Positions 1-8,551 of a stretch of DNA of 64,000 bases are shown piece after piece; the stretch's first letter is position 1, and each line of letters begins with the position of its first letter. Position numbers and translations under genes: made by a program. The notes beneath the pieces were generated by a model, which did not search any database, was not told the origin of the DNA, and saw only the letters and a program-made list of their open reading frames with translations. The stretch is from Nonlabens ulvanivorans. GTDB taxonomy: Bacteria > Bacteroidota > Bacteroidia > Flavobacteriales > Flavobacteriaceae. The stretch spans positions 124,001-188,000 of the forward strand of contig NZ_JPJI01000026.1 of the NCBI RefSeq assembly GCF_000732625.1, in the 5' to 3' direction.

Positions 1-776
1 CTTGTATTTGTTGAATACGGTATTTCAGTGATGATTATCGTATTCTTATCTGGTGCGTGCATTTTTGCGCGCACACGCACTTTACCACCACGCAAACCGT
101 CATTATAATTAGAAATATCGATTTCTCCACCAGTCGGAAAATCCGGATATATAGTAAATCTTTTACCTTGTAAATGCTTTATAGAAGCATCTATTAACTC
201 AATAAAATTGTGTGGTAACACTTTAGTACTTAGTCCTACTGCGATTCCTTCAGCACCTTGTGCGAGTAGTAACGGGAATTTTACCGGTAGGTTAACAGGT
301 TCTTTACGACGGCCATCATAACTGGATTGCCATTCTGTAATTTTAGGATTAAAAAGAATTTCTAGCGCAAACTTTGACAATCTTGCTTCTATATAACGAG
401 AAGCCGCTGCAGGATCGCCTGTAAAGATATTTCCCCAGTTTCCTTGCATGTCTATGAGCATGTCTTTTTGCCCTATTTGTACCATGGCGTCACTGATACT
501 AGCATCTCCATGTGGATGATACTGCATGGCATGACCTACAATGTTTGCTACCTTATTATAACGTCCATCATCTAGATCTTTCATAGACTGCATAATACGT
601 CTTTGAACAGGTTTAAAACCATCTTCAATCGCTGGTACCGCACGTTCCAATATTACATAACTCGCATAATCTAAGAACCATTCCTTGTACATTCCCGTAA
701 TACGAGTAATGCTCTCCGTAGGTTCTATGATCTCGCCTTCATGGATTGGCTCTAATTCTTCGTTTTCTTCACTCAT
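1..776 (-). CDS. parC: DNA topoisomerase IV subunit A (N-terminal part, cut by window edge)
   Basis: Type IIA topoisomerase breakage-reunion subunit, which cleaves DNA through a tyrosyl phosphodiester and works with ParE to decatenate chromosomes. About 258 residues are visible from an ATG at 776; the C-terminal part lies beyond position 1. The segment AASRYIEARLS contains the expected catalytic Arg127-Tyr128 pair. The N-terminus reads MSEENEELEPIHEGEII followed by the conserved winged-helix region (YASYVI..RAVP..DGFKPVQRRI). It follows parE on the same strand with 61 bp between them, so the two are probably co-transcribed. The low-copy pairing with parE and the short acidic N-terminus favour ParC over GyrA. 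Confidence 0.93.
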   Translation of the reverse strand, partial: MSEENEELEPIHEGEIIEPTESITRITGMYKEWFLDYASYVILERAVPAIEDGFKPVQRRIMQSMKDLDDGRYNKVANIVGHAMQYHPHGDASISDAMVQIGQKDMLIDMQGNWGNIFTGDPAAASRYIEARLSKFALEILFNPKITEWQSSYDGRRKEPVNLPVKFPLLLAQGAEGIAVGLSTKVLPHNFIELIDASIKHLQGKRFTIYPDFPTGGEIDISNYNDGLRGGKVRVRAKMHAPDKNTIIITEIPYSTNT

Positions 777-818
777 TTGTTAGTTAACGGTTATCGGTTA
801 ACAGTTGTTAGATTAATC

Positions 819-836
819 ACGCTTTCGCGAAAGCGT
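819..836. repeat. Iterated palindrome, copy 1 (parE/parC junction)
   Basis: The sequence is ACGCTTTCGCGAAAGCGT, a perfect 18-bp palindrome around the 16-bp core CGCTTTCGCGAAAGCG. It sits 1 bp after the parE stop codon and before parC. Ten further copies occur up to 43.5 kb. Confidence 0.9.
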
Positions 837-837
837 A

Positions 838-2700
838 CTACACAGTATCTTCTTCAATTATATCAAGTTCTACCTTCAAATTATCGATGATAAACTCTTG
901 ACGATCCGGTGTGTTTTTACCCATATAAAAACGTAGTAAATCTTCAATACTCATATTATCATCTAGCATTAAAGGATCCAGACGCATGTCCTCACCTATA
1001 AAGTGCTTAAACTCATCAGGACTGATCTCACCTAGTCCTTTAAATCGGGTGATTTCTGGATTTTTTCCTAAGTCTGCTAGAGCAGCTGCACGTTCTTCTG
1101 GTGTGTAACAATATCTAGTTTCTTTCTTATTACGTACTCTAAAAAGAGGCGTTTGTAAAATATAAATATGTCCTTTCTTTATCAATTCTGGAAAGAATTG
1201 TAAAAAGAATGTGATAAGTAGTAATCTAATGTGCATTCCATCAACATCTGCATCAGTGGCGATTACGATTTTATTATATCGCAAATCTTCCATACTGTCT
1301 TCAATATTGAGAGCCGCCTGTAACAAGTTAAATTCTTCGTTCTCATAAACAATCTTTTTAGACATGTTATAAGAATTAAGTGGTTTACCACGCAAGGAAA
1401 AAACGGCTTGTGTATTAACGTTACGAGATTTTGTAATAGATCCACTAGCCGAATCACCTTCGGTAATAAATAAGGTACTATCTAGATTATTTTCTTTCTT
1501 ACTGTCCGTTAAATGAACACGACAATCTCGTAACTTTTTATTGTGTAGACTTGCTTTTTTAGCACGATCTTTTGCTAGTTTTCTTATTCCAGAGAGCTCT
1601 TTACGTTCACGTTCCGCTTGAACTATTTTGCGTTGTAAAGCCTCTGCAACATCGCTATGTTTATGAAGGTAATTATCTAGTTTAGTTTTTAAAAAATCAT
1701 TTATAAATGTGCGTACGGTAGGTAAATCACCACCCATATCTGTAGATCCTAGCTTAGTCTTAGTCTGTGATTCAAAGACAGGCTCCATAACTTTTATCGC
1801 AATAGCGCTGACTATAGATTTACGTATATCGCTGGCCTCATAGTTCTTACCATAAAACTCTCTTACCGTTTTCACAAGAGCTTCTCTAAAAGCGGCTAGA
1901 TGCGTTCCTCCTTGTGTTGTATTTTGACCATTTACAAAAGAGTGATATTCTTCACTATACTGCGTTCTACTATGAGTAATTGCTACTTCAATATCTTCAC
2001 TCCTTAAGTGAATTATAGGATATAAACGATCAGTGTCTAAAATATTTTCACTCAGTAAATCTTTTAAACCATTTTCAGAAAAGAATTTTTCACCATTAAA
2101 CATAATGGTTAATCCAGGATTGAGGTACACATAGTTTTTCAACATACGCGCTACGTACTCTGGTCGGAATTTAAAATTCTTAAAAATCTCGCCATCGGGC
2201 ACAAAGGTCATTTTAGTTCCTTTGCGTCGCGATGTCTCTTCTAACATCTCTTGATCATTCAATTCACCTCGAGAAAACTCGGCACTGGCGCTTTTCCCAT
2301 CTCTGGTAGATTCTACACGAAAATAGCTCGATAGCGCATTTACAGCCTTAGTACCTACTCCATTTAACCCTACAGACTTTTTAAACGCACGACTATCATA
2401 TTTACCACCAGTATTCATTTTAGAAACAACATCTACAACTTTACCCAGTGGTATACCACGACCATAGTCACGTACAGTCACACGTTCACCTTGTATAGAG
2501 ACCTCAATGGTTTTACCAGATCCCATTACAAATTCATCAATAGAGTTATCGATGACTTCTTTAACTAAAATATAAATTCCATCATCTGCACTGGATCCAT
2601 CGCCCAGTTTCCCGATATACATTCCAGGACGCATTCTGATGTGTTCTTTCCAGTCCAGTGAGCGGATGTTATCCTCTGTATATTGCGTGTTTTCAGCCAT
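838..2700 (-). CDS. parE: DNA topoisomerase IV subunit B
   Basis: ATPase subunit of topoisomerase IV, 620 residues, a normal length for Bacteroidetes ParE. The GHKL ATPase domain is at the N-terminus (MRPGMYIG near 25; [10 protein letters not shown] near 50; GRGIPLG near 80; [10 protein letters not shown] near 115). The transducer domain follows. The TOPRIM domain is marked by TEGDSASG near 411 and [13 protein letters not shown] near 482. The C-terminus is acidic. The neighbouring downstream gene parC and the ParE-like length (no GyrB insert) support ParE over GyrB. The upstream 170 bp shared with the divergent phosphatase gene contains a long copy of the palindrome. Confidence 0.95.
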   Translation of the reverse strand: MAENTQYTEDNIRSLDWKEHIRMRPGMYIGKLGDGSSADDGIYILVKEVIDNSIDEFVMGSGKTIEVSIQGERVTVRDYGRGIPLGKVVDVVSKMNTGGKYDSRAFKKSVGLNGVGTKAVNALSSYFRVESTRDGKSASAEFSRGELNDQEMLEETSRRKGTKMTFVPDGEIFKNFKFRPEYVARMLKNYVYLNPGLTIMFNGEKFFSENGLKDLLSENILDTDRLYPIIHLRSEDIEVAITHSRTQYSEEYHSFVNGQNTTQGGTHLAAFREALVKTVREFYGKNYEASDIRKSIVSAIAIKVMEPVFESQTKTKLGSTDMGGDLPTVRTFINDFLKTKLDNYLHKHSDVAEALQRKIVQAERERKELSGIRKLAKDRAKKASLHNKKLRDCRVHLTDSKKENNLDSTLFITEGDSASGSITKSRNVNTQAVFSLRGKPLNSYNMSKKIVYENEEFNLLQAALNIEDSMEDLRYNKIVIATDADVDGMHIRLLLITFFLQFFPELIKKGHIYILQTPLFRVRNKKETRYCYTPEERAAALADLGKNPEITRFKGLGEISPDEFKHFIGEDMRLDPLMLDDNMSIEDLLRFYMGKNTPDRQEFIIDNLKVELDIIEEDTV

Positions 2701-2745
2701 AAATTAATTCTGCAGTCTTTCCCGAAATATAAGTATATCTGTTTG

Positions 2746-2771
2746 AATTTCGCTTTCGCGAAAGCGAAATT
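2746..2771. repeat. Iterated palindrome, copy 2 (26-bp perfect palindrome)
   Basis: The 16-bp core at 2751-2766 is extended on both sides to a 26-bp perfect palindrome (AATTTCGC ... GCGAAATT). It lies in the divergent interval between parE (-) and the histidine phosphatase gene (+), so it could sit close to both promoters. Confidence 0.9.
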
Positions 2772-2871
2772 AATTAACATCATTCTTAATTCAATTGTGG
2801 ATAAATATCAACAGCTATCTAGACACCATAAAAGTCTAAAAAGCAGTAGTTTTAAGCTTTATTAAAAAATC

Positions 2872-3402
2872 ATGAAAAAGTTATTATTACTACTCACTTT
2901 CTTAAGTCTATTGTCTTGTAATACAGGCCCTAAACAAGGTGAACCAGTTGACAATCAAGGAATCACTACTTTCTATTTTATAAGACATGCAGAAAAACGT
3001 ACTGATCAAGGTAGCGATCCAGAACTTACTGAGGAAGGAAAAAAACGTGCTGATGCATGGGTAAATTACTTTTTCCTTAAAAATGTAGACAACATCATAA
3101 GCTCTGATTACAAACGTACCAAAGCGACCGCTGCACCACTTGCTGCAGCACACGACATGGATGTGGAAATCTATGATGTGCGCACGGTTAAGGCACTTGA
3201 TTTACTAGAAAAATATAGAGGTAAAACGGTTGCGCTTTTTGGTCATAGCAACACCATTAATGAGTACACTAACCAACTTCAAAACGATAGTATTTATAAC
3301 CCATTAGATGATAACGATTATGATTCTTATTTCTACGTACGTGTTAGCGAGTCAGGCAAATCTAGCGGTGTTAAGGAATCTATGGATTTTATGGAGGAAT
3401 AA
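2872..3402 (+). CDS. SixA-like histidine phosphatase lipoprotein
   Basis: Histidine phosphatase (phosphoglycerate mutase superfamily) of 176 residues. The lipoprotein signal peptide ends in a lipobox with Cys16 (LSLLSC), so the protein is probably anchored in a membrane facing the periplasm. The catalytic RHAE motif is at 38-41 with His39 as the expected phospho-acceptor, and the second catalytic histidine is in FGHSNT near 125. The size and the E after RHA resemble SixA and related small phosphatases. It is followed 2 bp later by a VF530 gene, so the three genes 2872-4079 probably form one transcript. The physiological substrate cannot be read from the sequence. Confidence 0.85.
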   Translation: MKKLLLLLTFLSLLSCNTGPKQGEPVDNQGITTFYFIRHAEKRTDQGSDPELTEEGKKRADAWVNYFFLKNVDNIISSDYKRTKATAAPLAAAHDMDVEIYDVRTVKALDLLEKYRGKTVALFGHSNTINEYTNQLQNDSIYNPLDDNDYDSYFYVRVSESGKSSGVKESMDFMEE

Positions 3403-3404
3403 CT

Positions 3405-3638
3405 ATGAGCACACAACCCAACAACCCATTACACGGCATTAAACTGGCTCAAATCGTTGAAGATCTCGTAGAGAAATTTGGCTGGGATGAGCTGGGCGAC
3501 CGTATAAGAATCAACTCTTTTAATACTAATCCTACTATAAAGTCAAGTTTAAAATTCTTAAGGCGTACCCAATGGGCTCGTGATAAAGTGGAAGCACTTT
3601 GGGTAGAGACCTGCGCTCCTGTAGATGAAGAAGAATAA
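3405..3638 (+). CDS. VF530 family small DNA-binding protein (DUF2132)
   Basis: 77-residue protein matching the VF530 family over its full length: the hallmark N-terminus NNPLHGI, then GWxELGxRIxINxF and the core [15 protein letters not shown]530 from Vibrio fischeri has a known fold and was proposed to bind DNA; the cellular role is not established. The gene starts 2 bp after the upstream phosphatase stop and is 3 bp from the downstream membrane-protein gene, so it is translationally close to both. Confidence 0.85.
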   Translation: MSTQPNNPLHGIKLAQIVEDLVEKFGWDELGDRIRINSFNTNPTIKSSLKFLRRTQWARDKVEALWVETCAPVDEEE

Positions 3639-3641
3639 TCG

Positions 3642-4079
3642 ATGCAACCACAGTATATTTTCTTAATCATATGGCTAATTGCAGCTATTTTGATCTGTAC
3701 AAAATTTGTAATTGACGGTAGAAAAGCGCTAAAACCTTTTCCTAAACTGGATAATTCCAATTTTATCTATCAAGAAGATGGTGCTTCTGGCTATTCAACA
3801 AAATCTTTTATTACAAAATATGGCGGTGCAAATAAAGCTTTAAGAATAAGAGTTACTGATGAAGAATTATGGATTACTACAAACACCTTTATGGCAAGTA
3901 TTGCAGACAGGTTTGACTTACTTCATAGAATACCAATACAAAACTTGAAGTCAGTATCGAGAAATCGTATGAAAATCCAAATTCAATTTGATCATAATGG
4001 AATTTCTAAAAGTATTATCCTGTTAAGTAAAGATCCTGAGAAGTTATTTCAATTATTAAATGCCAAAATGAGTTTTTAA
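3642..4079 (+). CDS. Membrane-anchored protein of unknown function (PH-like?)
   Basis: 145 residues. A single hydrophobic segment near residues 5-25 (FLIIWLIAAILICTKFVI) anchors an otherwise soluble domain rich in beta-strand-like alternation (LRIRVTDEELWITTNTF; IPIQNLKSVSRNRMKIQIQF), reminiscent of a bacterial PH-like domain. This resemblance is an impression only. It is the last gene of the 2872-4079 operon and ends just before a strong hairpin terminator. Confidence 0.6.
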   Translation: MQPQYIFLIIWLIAAILICTKFVIDGRKALKPFPKLDNSNFIYQEDGASGYSTKSFITKYGGANKALRIRVTDEELWITTNTFMASIADRFDLLHRIPIQNLKSVSRNRMKIQIQFDHNGISKSIILLSKDPEKLFQLLNAKMSF

Positions 4080-4110
4080 GAGATAAACTGATGAAGCATC
4101 TAAAACAATA

Positions 4111-4147
4111 AAAAACCGAATCTACATAAAGTAGATTCGGTTTTTTT
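4111..4147. terminator. Bidirectional intrinsic terminator
   Basis: A perfect 10-bp stem, CCGAATCTAC / GTAGATTCGG (4116-4125 and 4131-4140) with a 5-nt loop, is flanked by an A-run on the left and a T-run on the right. It serves the plus-strand operon ending at 4079 and the minus-strand ychF ending at 4187. Confidence 0.85.
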
Positions 4148-4186
4148 CATCAATTATATTTCGAGTTGAACCTCGAGATTTAATTT

Positions 4187-5281
4187 TTAAACATTAAACA
4201 AGAAGTGCATTACATCACCATCTTGCACGATGTAATCTTTACCTTCTATCTTAAGTTTTCCTGCTTCTTTTACTTTTGCTTCCGATCCATATTCTACAAA
4301 GGTATCATACTTGATTACCTCTGCACGTATAAATCCTTTTTCAAAGTCTGTATGGATGACACCAGCAGCCTGTGGTCCTGTTGCTCCGATTTTTACGGTC
4401 CATGCTCTCACTTCTTTTACTCCAGCAGTAAAATAAGTTTGCTGATTAAGCAATTTATAAGCACTACGTATCAACTTTGCACTTCCTGCCTCTTCTAGAC
4501 CTATATCGGCTAGAAACATCTCGCGTTCTTCATAATCATCTAGTTCAGCAATATCTGCTTCTGTTCCTACAGCTAGAACGAGTACTTCAGCATTTTCATC
4601 TTTTACCATTTCACGTACCTGATCAACATATGCATTACCTGTCACTGCAGATGCGTCATCAACATTACATAAATACAATACAGGCTTATCTGTGATAAAT
4701 TGTAAAGGCTTGATAAACTCATCATGAATAGCTTCATCAAATTCTATCGTACGTACAGATTTACCAGCTTCTAAAGCATCTTTAACTTTCATTAAAGCCT
4801 CTTCTTCTTTTTGAGCTTCTTTGTTACCTGTACGAGCAGCACGTTTTACTTTTTCTAGTTTTTTATCTACAGTTTCTAGATCTTTTAACTGCAACTCTAT
4901 ATCGATAGTTTCTTTATCACTTATAGGGTTTATTTTACCATCTACGTGTATGATATTATCATTATCAAAACAACGCAATACGTGAATGATAGCATCTGTC
5001 TCACGTATATTACCTAAAAACTGATTTCCTAATCCTTCTCCTTTACTTGCTCCTTTAACTAGTCCAGCGATATCCACAATCTCTACAGTTGCTGGAATCA
5101 CACGCTCTGGATTAACTAGCTCTTCTAACTTTTTTAATCTAGGATCCGGTACATTTACCACACCTACATTAGGTTCTATGGTACAGAACGGAAAGTTTGC
5201 ACTTTGTGCTTTGGCGTTAGACAGACAGTTAAAAAGGGTAGATTTTCCCACGTTAGGTAATCCTACTATTCCTGCTTTCAT
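4187..5281 (-). CDS. ychF: Obg-family ATPase YchF
   Basis: YchF/OLA1-type P-loop NTPase of 364 residues, the typical length. The G1 motif GLPNVGKST is at 7-15, and the G3 region is DIAGLVKGAS near 70. The G4 position reads CNVDD instead of NKxD, as in YchF proteins that prefer ATP over GTP. A central coiled-coil insertion (LETVDKKLEKVKRAAR) is followed by the C-terminal TGS domain ending HFLFNV. YchF interacts with ribosomes in studied bacteria. It is a single gene between two terminators, with its own promoter-like box about 75 bp upstream and a degenerate palindrome copy in the predicted leader. Confidence 0.96.
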   Translation of the reverse strand: MKAGIVGLPNVGKSTLFNCLSNAKAQSANFPFCTIEPNVGVVNVPDPRLKKLEELVNPERVIPATVEIVDIAGLVKGASKGEGLGNQFLGNIRETDAIIHVLRCFDNDNIIHVDGKINPISDKETIDIELQLKDLETVDKKLEKVKRAARTGNKEAQKEEEALMKVKDALEAGKSVRTIEFDEAIHDEFIKPLQFITDKPVLYLCNVDDASAVTGNAYVDQVREMVKDENAEVLVLAVGTEADIAELDDYEEREMFLADIGLEEAGSAKLIRSAYKLLNQQTYFTAGVKEVRAWTVKIGATGPQAAGVIHTDFEKGFIRAEVIKYDTFVEYGSEAKVKEAGKLKIEGKDYIVQDGDVMHFLFNV

Positions 5282-5305
5282 GTGTTGTAATGTTTGTTGT
5301 TATTG

Positions 5306-5321
5306 CGCTTTTGCGAAAGCG
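5306..5321. repeat. Iterated palindrome, degenerate copy 3 (ychF leader)
   Basis: CGCTTTTGCGAAAGCG differs from the consensus core by one base (C to T at position 7). It lies between the predicted ychF promoter at 5355-5362 and the ychF start at 5281, so it would be transcribed in the 5' leader. Confidence 0.75.
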
Positions 5322-5354
5322 AGATAAACCATCATCACTATCTTAAAAGGCGTG

Positions 5355-5362
5355 CAAATATA
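5355..5362 (-). promoter_or_regulatory. Predicted -7 element of ychF
   Basis: On the minus strand this reads TATATTTG, a match to the Bacteroidetes TAnnTTTG -7 consensus. Transcription would start about 67 bp upstream of the ychF ATG. Confidence 0.5.
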
Positions 5363-5411
5363 AACCGATTCTTGCAATTTGTTATATTTAAAAATATTCA
5401 CTTTTAAACAC

Positions 5412-5441
5412 AAAAAAACCGCCATAGAAACTATAGCGGTT
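5412..5441 (-). terminator. Intrinsic terminator of the sigma/DUF4252 operon
   Basis: The stem ACCGCCATAG / CTATAGCGGT has one mismatch and a 3-nt loop. The A-run at 5412-5418 becomes a T-run on the minus strand, downstream of the gene ending at 5463. Confidence 0.75.
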
Positions 5442-5462
5442 TTTAAACAAATTTACTTTCTC

Positions 5463-6116
5463 TTACTCTTTACTATTCATGTCGATATGCAAATTAGTAG
5501 TATCCATACCTTTTGAAGCCATAATCTTTTTAACGGCTTCTTCATCGATTTCTCCTTCTTCATTTAAATCTACACCTATGTCTTTAAGAATATTGTTGAT
5601 ACCTGTCTGGTCTAGATTTACATCCTTCATTTCTTCCATCATTTTCATAATAGAACCCAGTTTCATGTCATCACCTAATACTCTAGCGACACCTAATCCC
5701 ATTTCTGGAGAAGAACCGTAAATAATCATTTCATCAATGCTCTCGCTAGAACCGTCGTATAAAAAACGCATGTTAATACCATCAGACTTGTGAGTCATTA
5801 AAGTTTTAAAATCATCGCTTTTTAAAATCGCATTAAGTTGTGCATTTTCTTTTTCAAAAGCGGCTGTATTTTGCTTATCAATTGGATAATAAAGTAAATT
5901 CACCTTATCGATTGAATTATAAGCCTCTTGTGATTTATCACTCATTTGAGATACATCTAATCCTAGTATACTTTTAGGGATGGTTGTTGTGATAAAGCCT
6001 TGCTTTTCCTGACTATCCACAAAGTACTGTTGTAAACTAGGATCAGAACTACATGAGGTAAGAAAGAGGATTAAGGTAATTCCTAGTGCTAGGACTCGTA
6101 TAATAAGATTATTCAT
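5463..6116 (-). CDS. DUF4252 lipoprotein
   Basis: 217-residue lipoprotein: signal segment followed by the lipobox FLTSC with Cys near 22. The body resembles the DUF4252 family, which in Bacteroidetes is regularly found behind an ECF sigma factor and its regulator. The acidic C-terminal half carries an EF-like stretch (DLNEEGEIDEEAVKK). It is the last gene of a four-gene minus-strand run (7719 to 5463): sigma factor, putative anti-sigma protein, DUF4252, DUF4252. The function is unknown; an envelope role controlled by the sigma factor is inferred from context only. Confidence 0.7.
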   Translation of the reverse strand: MNNLIIRVLALGITLILFLTSCSSDPSLQQYFVDSQEKQGFITTTIPKSILGLDVSQMSDKSQEAYNSIDKVNLLYYPIDKQNTAAFEKENAQLNAILKSDDFKTLMTHKSDGINMRFLYDGSSESIDEMIIYGSSPEMGLGVARVLGDDMKLGSIMKMMEEMKDVNLDQTGINNILKDIGVDLNEEGEIDEEAVKKIMASKGMDTTNLHIDMNSKE

Positions 6117-6192
6117 AATGGTAAGTTTTAATGGTTTTAAAATTAAGCCAGATACTGGTCAACTACCTGGCTTATCAGGTATAGATAAATGA

Positions 6193-6717
6193 TTAGTTTG
6201 TAGCGTCTTCTATTTGCTTCTGACCTGGAACATTCATCATTTTAGTAAGCTTTGAAATCTGGTTTAAGTCAATATCACCAGATATAATAAGAAATACGGT
6301 GTCTTTATCATCATTATCACCAGAGCCATTAATCAACATGACTAGATCACGAACTTTTTTATCATTACTACCTTTGCGCATGTGAAAAGAGAACATCTGT
6401 CCATCTTCTTTAACATGCATTAATTTCACAAGGTTATTATTTGCGATATACTTTTGAGCAAATGAATTTAAGGTTGCAGCACTAGTAGGGTTATCTGTAG
6501 CATAAATGCGTAATTCCTTAAGATTATCAATAATTTTTTTAATCTCGTTGAATTCTTTATCATCACTATCGATATCTACTCCTGCAATTAATGCAAACAT
6601 CTCATCGGTCACAACAGTCTCTGATGTGTTTTTAAGATTATCTAGTGCGCTGAAGTTTTGTGCCATTGCTATACCACTGGTAAGCAAGAAAGCTGTTATG
6701 TAAATTAAATTTTTCAT
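6193..6717 (-). CDS. DUF4252 secreted protein
   Basis: 174 residues with a Sec signal peptide (MKNLIYITAFLLTSGIAMAQ, cleavage after AMA). It is paralogous in layout to the next gene: both contain a segment of type M..K.DG....F and a repeated pattern of DLxxI-K. DUF4252 members are uncharacterised. It lies 31 bp downstream of the putative anti-sigma gene and 76 bp upstream of its lipoprotein paralogue, all on the minus strand. One periplasmic soluble and one lipid-anchored copy in the same operon suggests they act together, which is inference. Confidence 0.7.
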   Translation of the reverse strand: MKNLIYITAFLLTSGIAMAQNFSALDNLKNTSETVVTDEMFALIAGVDIDSDDKEFNEIKKIIDNLKELRIYATDNPTSAATLNSFAQKYIANNNLVKLMHVKEDGQMFSFHMRKGSNDKKVRDLVMLINGSGDNDDKDTVFLIISGDIDLNQISKLTKMMNVPGQKQIEDATN

Positions 6718-6748
6718 GTTTTTTATTTTAAGAGATTCTTGATTTTAA

Positions 6749-7213
6749 TTATTTAGTTTTAAAGACTTTCTCTGTCTTATTATTAATTTCACTTAGTGGT
6801 TTTAAATTTTTACGTCCATTATTAAACTTAGTCGACACCAACTGTAAAGCTTCTACCGTTGCGTGATATGCCTCTTTAGGATCTTCATAGGTTCCCAAAT
6901 CCGTGTTAGTTTCAGTCGTTCCTATGTAATTAGAACCTACAGCTATCAACGCAGCAAATCCTGCGGCAATACCTAATCCTTTAAGCACTCTGATTTTTGA
7001 GTGATCTTTAGGTTTTTCTTCTGATGCCAGTTTTGCAAAGGCATCAAAATCTAAATCCTCTTTCATCACGCTTTCTTCTTCAAAGGCGTTAAAGATGCTG
7101 CGGTAGACCTCATGTTCTGGAGCTACAGTCTCACTATTAAAGTAAGCTATGAGCTTTTGCTCTTCTTCCAGACTGGATTGTCCTTCCCAATATTTATGTA
7201 ATAGTTCGTTCAT
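6749..7213 (-). CDS. Putative anti-sigma factor (single-pass membrane protein)
   Basis: 154 residues. The N-terminal cytoplasmic region (LLHKYWEGQSSLEEEQKLIAYF) has the look of Bacteroidetes anti-sigma N-termini with a zinc-finger-less helical domain. One membrane segment lies near residues 78-98 (GLGIAAGFAALIAVGSNYIG), followed by a short extracytoplasmic tail. Its start overlaps the sigma factor stop by 4 bp (ATGA), the usual translational coupling of sigma/anti-sigma pairs. No family name is certain; the call rests on topology and context. Confidence 0.65.
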   Translation of the reverse strand: MNELLHKYWEGQSSLEEEQKLIAYFNSETVAPEHEVYRSIFNAFEEESVMKEDLDFDAFAKLASEEKPKDHSKIRVLKGLGIAAGFAALIAVGSNYIGTTETNTDLGTYEDPKEAYHATVEALQLVSTKFNNGRKNLKPLSEINNKTEKVFKTK

Positions 7214-7719
7214 GCGATGTCTATGTGATACTGTTCTTCAATTTTTTCTTTGAGCATTTTACGGGCTCGACTTAATGTGACTCTCACTGCGGTGGCTTTC
7301 ATGTCTAATATGCGCTCTATGGCCTCAAAGTCATATTGCTGTATATCTCGCAATTGCAGTACCACTTTATACTGCTCTGGTAAGGTATTAATCACATTCT
7401 GTACCATTGTGACTTTTGCCTTGCGTTCCATCTCTTCTTGAGCATTGCGATGATCATCTTCATAATTGCTATGTACAATTCTTAAATGCCCAGCCTGTTT
7501 ACTCTTTAAGCGATCTAGAGAAAAGTTTTTTACCATTTGCATGGCATATGCTTCTTTATTTTTCACTTCTTCTAGAGTGTCTCTTTTCTCCCATAACTTT
7601 GCCATTACTTCTTGCACAGCATCTGCTGCCTCTTCATGCGAGGTAAGCAAGCGTTTTGATAAAAAGTACATTTTGTGTTGCACTTCTTTAAAAACAGCTA
7701 TGAATTTTTGTTGGTTCAT
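7210..7719 (-). CDS. ECF RNA polymerase sigma factor
   Basis: 169-residue sigma-70 family ECF factor. Region 2 includes LTSHEEAADAVQEVMAKLW and the -10-reading helix (NKEAYAMQMVKNFSLDRLK). Region 4 is near the C-terminus (LPEQYKVVLQLRDIQQYDFEAIERIL followed by the recognition helix ATAVRVTLSRARKML). It heads the operon 7719-5463 and is coupled to the putative anti-sigma factor by a 4-bp overlap. Autoregulation is common in such operons but no operator is evident here. Confidence 0.92.
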   Translation of the reverse strand: MNQQKFIAVFKEVQHKMYFLSKRLLTSHEEAADAVQEVMAKLWEKRDTLEEVKNKEAYAMQMVKNFSLDRLKSKQAGHLRIVHSNYEDDHRNAQEEMERKAKVTMVQNVINTLPEQYKVVLQLRDIQQYDFEAIERILDMKATAVRVTLSRARKMLKEKIEEQYHIDIA

Positions 7720-7826
7720 TGTGTTGGTTATACTACCATGACGAGCATGTTATTTTATTGTTACAAGATCCTTTATTTTTTTTCAAATATCATGCTTTCA
7801 TAAAGAAACAATGGGTATTATGAGTT

Positions 7827-7842
7827 CGCTTTCGCGAAAGCG
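7827..7842. repeat. Iterated palindrome, copy 4 (intergenic)
   Basis: A perfect 16-bp core, extended to a 20-bp palindrome (TTCGC ... GCGAA, 7825-7844). It sits in the divergent interval between the sigma factor gene and the gene at 7937. Confidence 0.9.
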
Positions 7843-7904
7843 AATACAGAAAAATCAAACTAAATAAAAGAATAATACGTTATGTAAGTGTGATAACTGC
7901 TCGT

Positions 7905-7912
7905 TATCTTTG
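7905..7912 (+). promoter_or_regulatory. Predicted -7 element for the 7937 gene
   Basis: TATCTTTG matches TAnnTTTG and lies 24 bp upstream of the ATG at 7937. This argues that the upstream TTG at 7910 is part of the promoter, not a start codon. Confidence 0.5.
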
Positions 7913-7936
7913 AGTTCTAAAACCGAAAATATTTTC

Positions 7937-8500
7937 ATGAAAAATATTATACTCTTCGCATTGTTTTTACTGTGTAGTATTTCTTTAAAAGCACAGTATC
8001 AAGAAGGCATCATTATCTTTAATAACAACACTAGTAAGGCTGGTTTCATTAAAACACGAGCAAATGACAGTGTGAAATTTAAAGAAAATGATGAAGATCA
8101 AACCGTAGTCTATGATCATAAGCATATCATAGGTTTTGATATCGATGGATTAAAATATAGATATGTAAGAACTAATCGTACTGATCCACCATCCCTTTAT
8201 CTAGAGATTGAAAGTGGAAAAATTGTGCTTTATGGATTATACATGCAAGGTGGTACTTCTAGTATAGGTTTTGGACCTGGTACGAACCTACAACCTGTTT
8301 ATGTAGATCAAGAGCCGTACACTATATACTTTATGGTCATTAATGACCGCTTTGTGAGAATAGGAACTAAACTTAAAAAGAGACATCTCAAAATGTTGAA
8401 AGACTGTCCAGAGCTCGTTTCTAAACTCGAAAATGGAAAAATGAAAAAGAAAAGAATTCCTGAAGCCATAGAATTCTACAATGATAATTGTGGTGACTAG
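7937..8500 (+). CDS. Secreted protein of unknown function
   Basis: 187 residues from the ATG at 7937, chosen because it begins a clean Sec signal peptide (MKNIILFALFLLCSISLKAQ) and because a promoter box occupies the sequence just upstream. The mature part has beta-rich, alternating character with short charged turns (SGKIVLYGLYMQGG) and a lysine-rich C-terminal stretch (ENGKMKKKR). I do not recognise a family. The following S41 protease gene is on the same strand 51 bp on, so co-transcription is possible. Confidence 0.65.
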   Translation: MKNIILFALFLLCSISLKAQYQEGIIIFNNNTSKAGFIKTRANDSVKFKENDEDQTVVYDHKHIIGFDIDGLKYRYVRTNRTDPPSLYLEIESGKIVLYGLYMQGGTSSIGFGPGTNLQPVYVDQEPYTIYFMVINDRFVRIGTKLKKRHLKMLKDCPELVSKLENGKMKKKRIPEAIEFYNDNCGD

Positions 8501-8551
8501 ATCATTATCTAGAATACAATTACCTTTAAACCTTAATTATAAGCACTAATA

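Noticed and set aside
2683-2865. Small plus-strand frame spanning the palindrome at 2751
   Set aside because: It reads through the palindrome and divergent promoter region; the sequence resembles non-coding DNA and begins inside parE.
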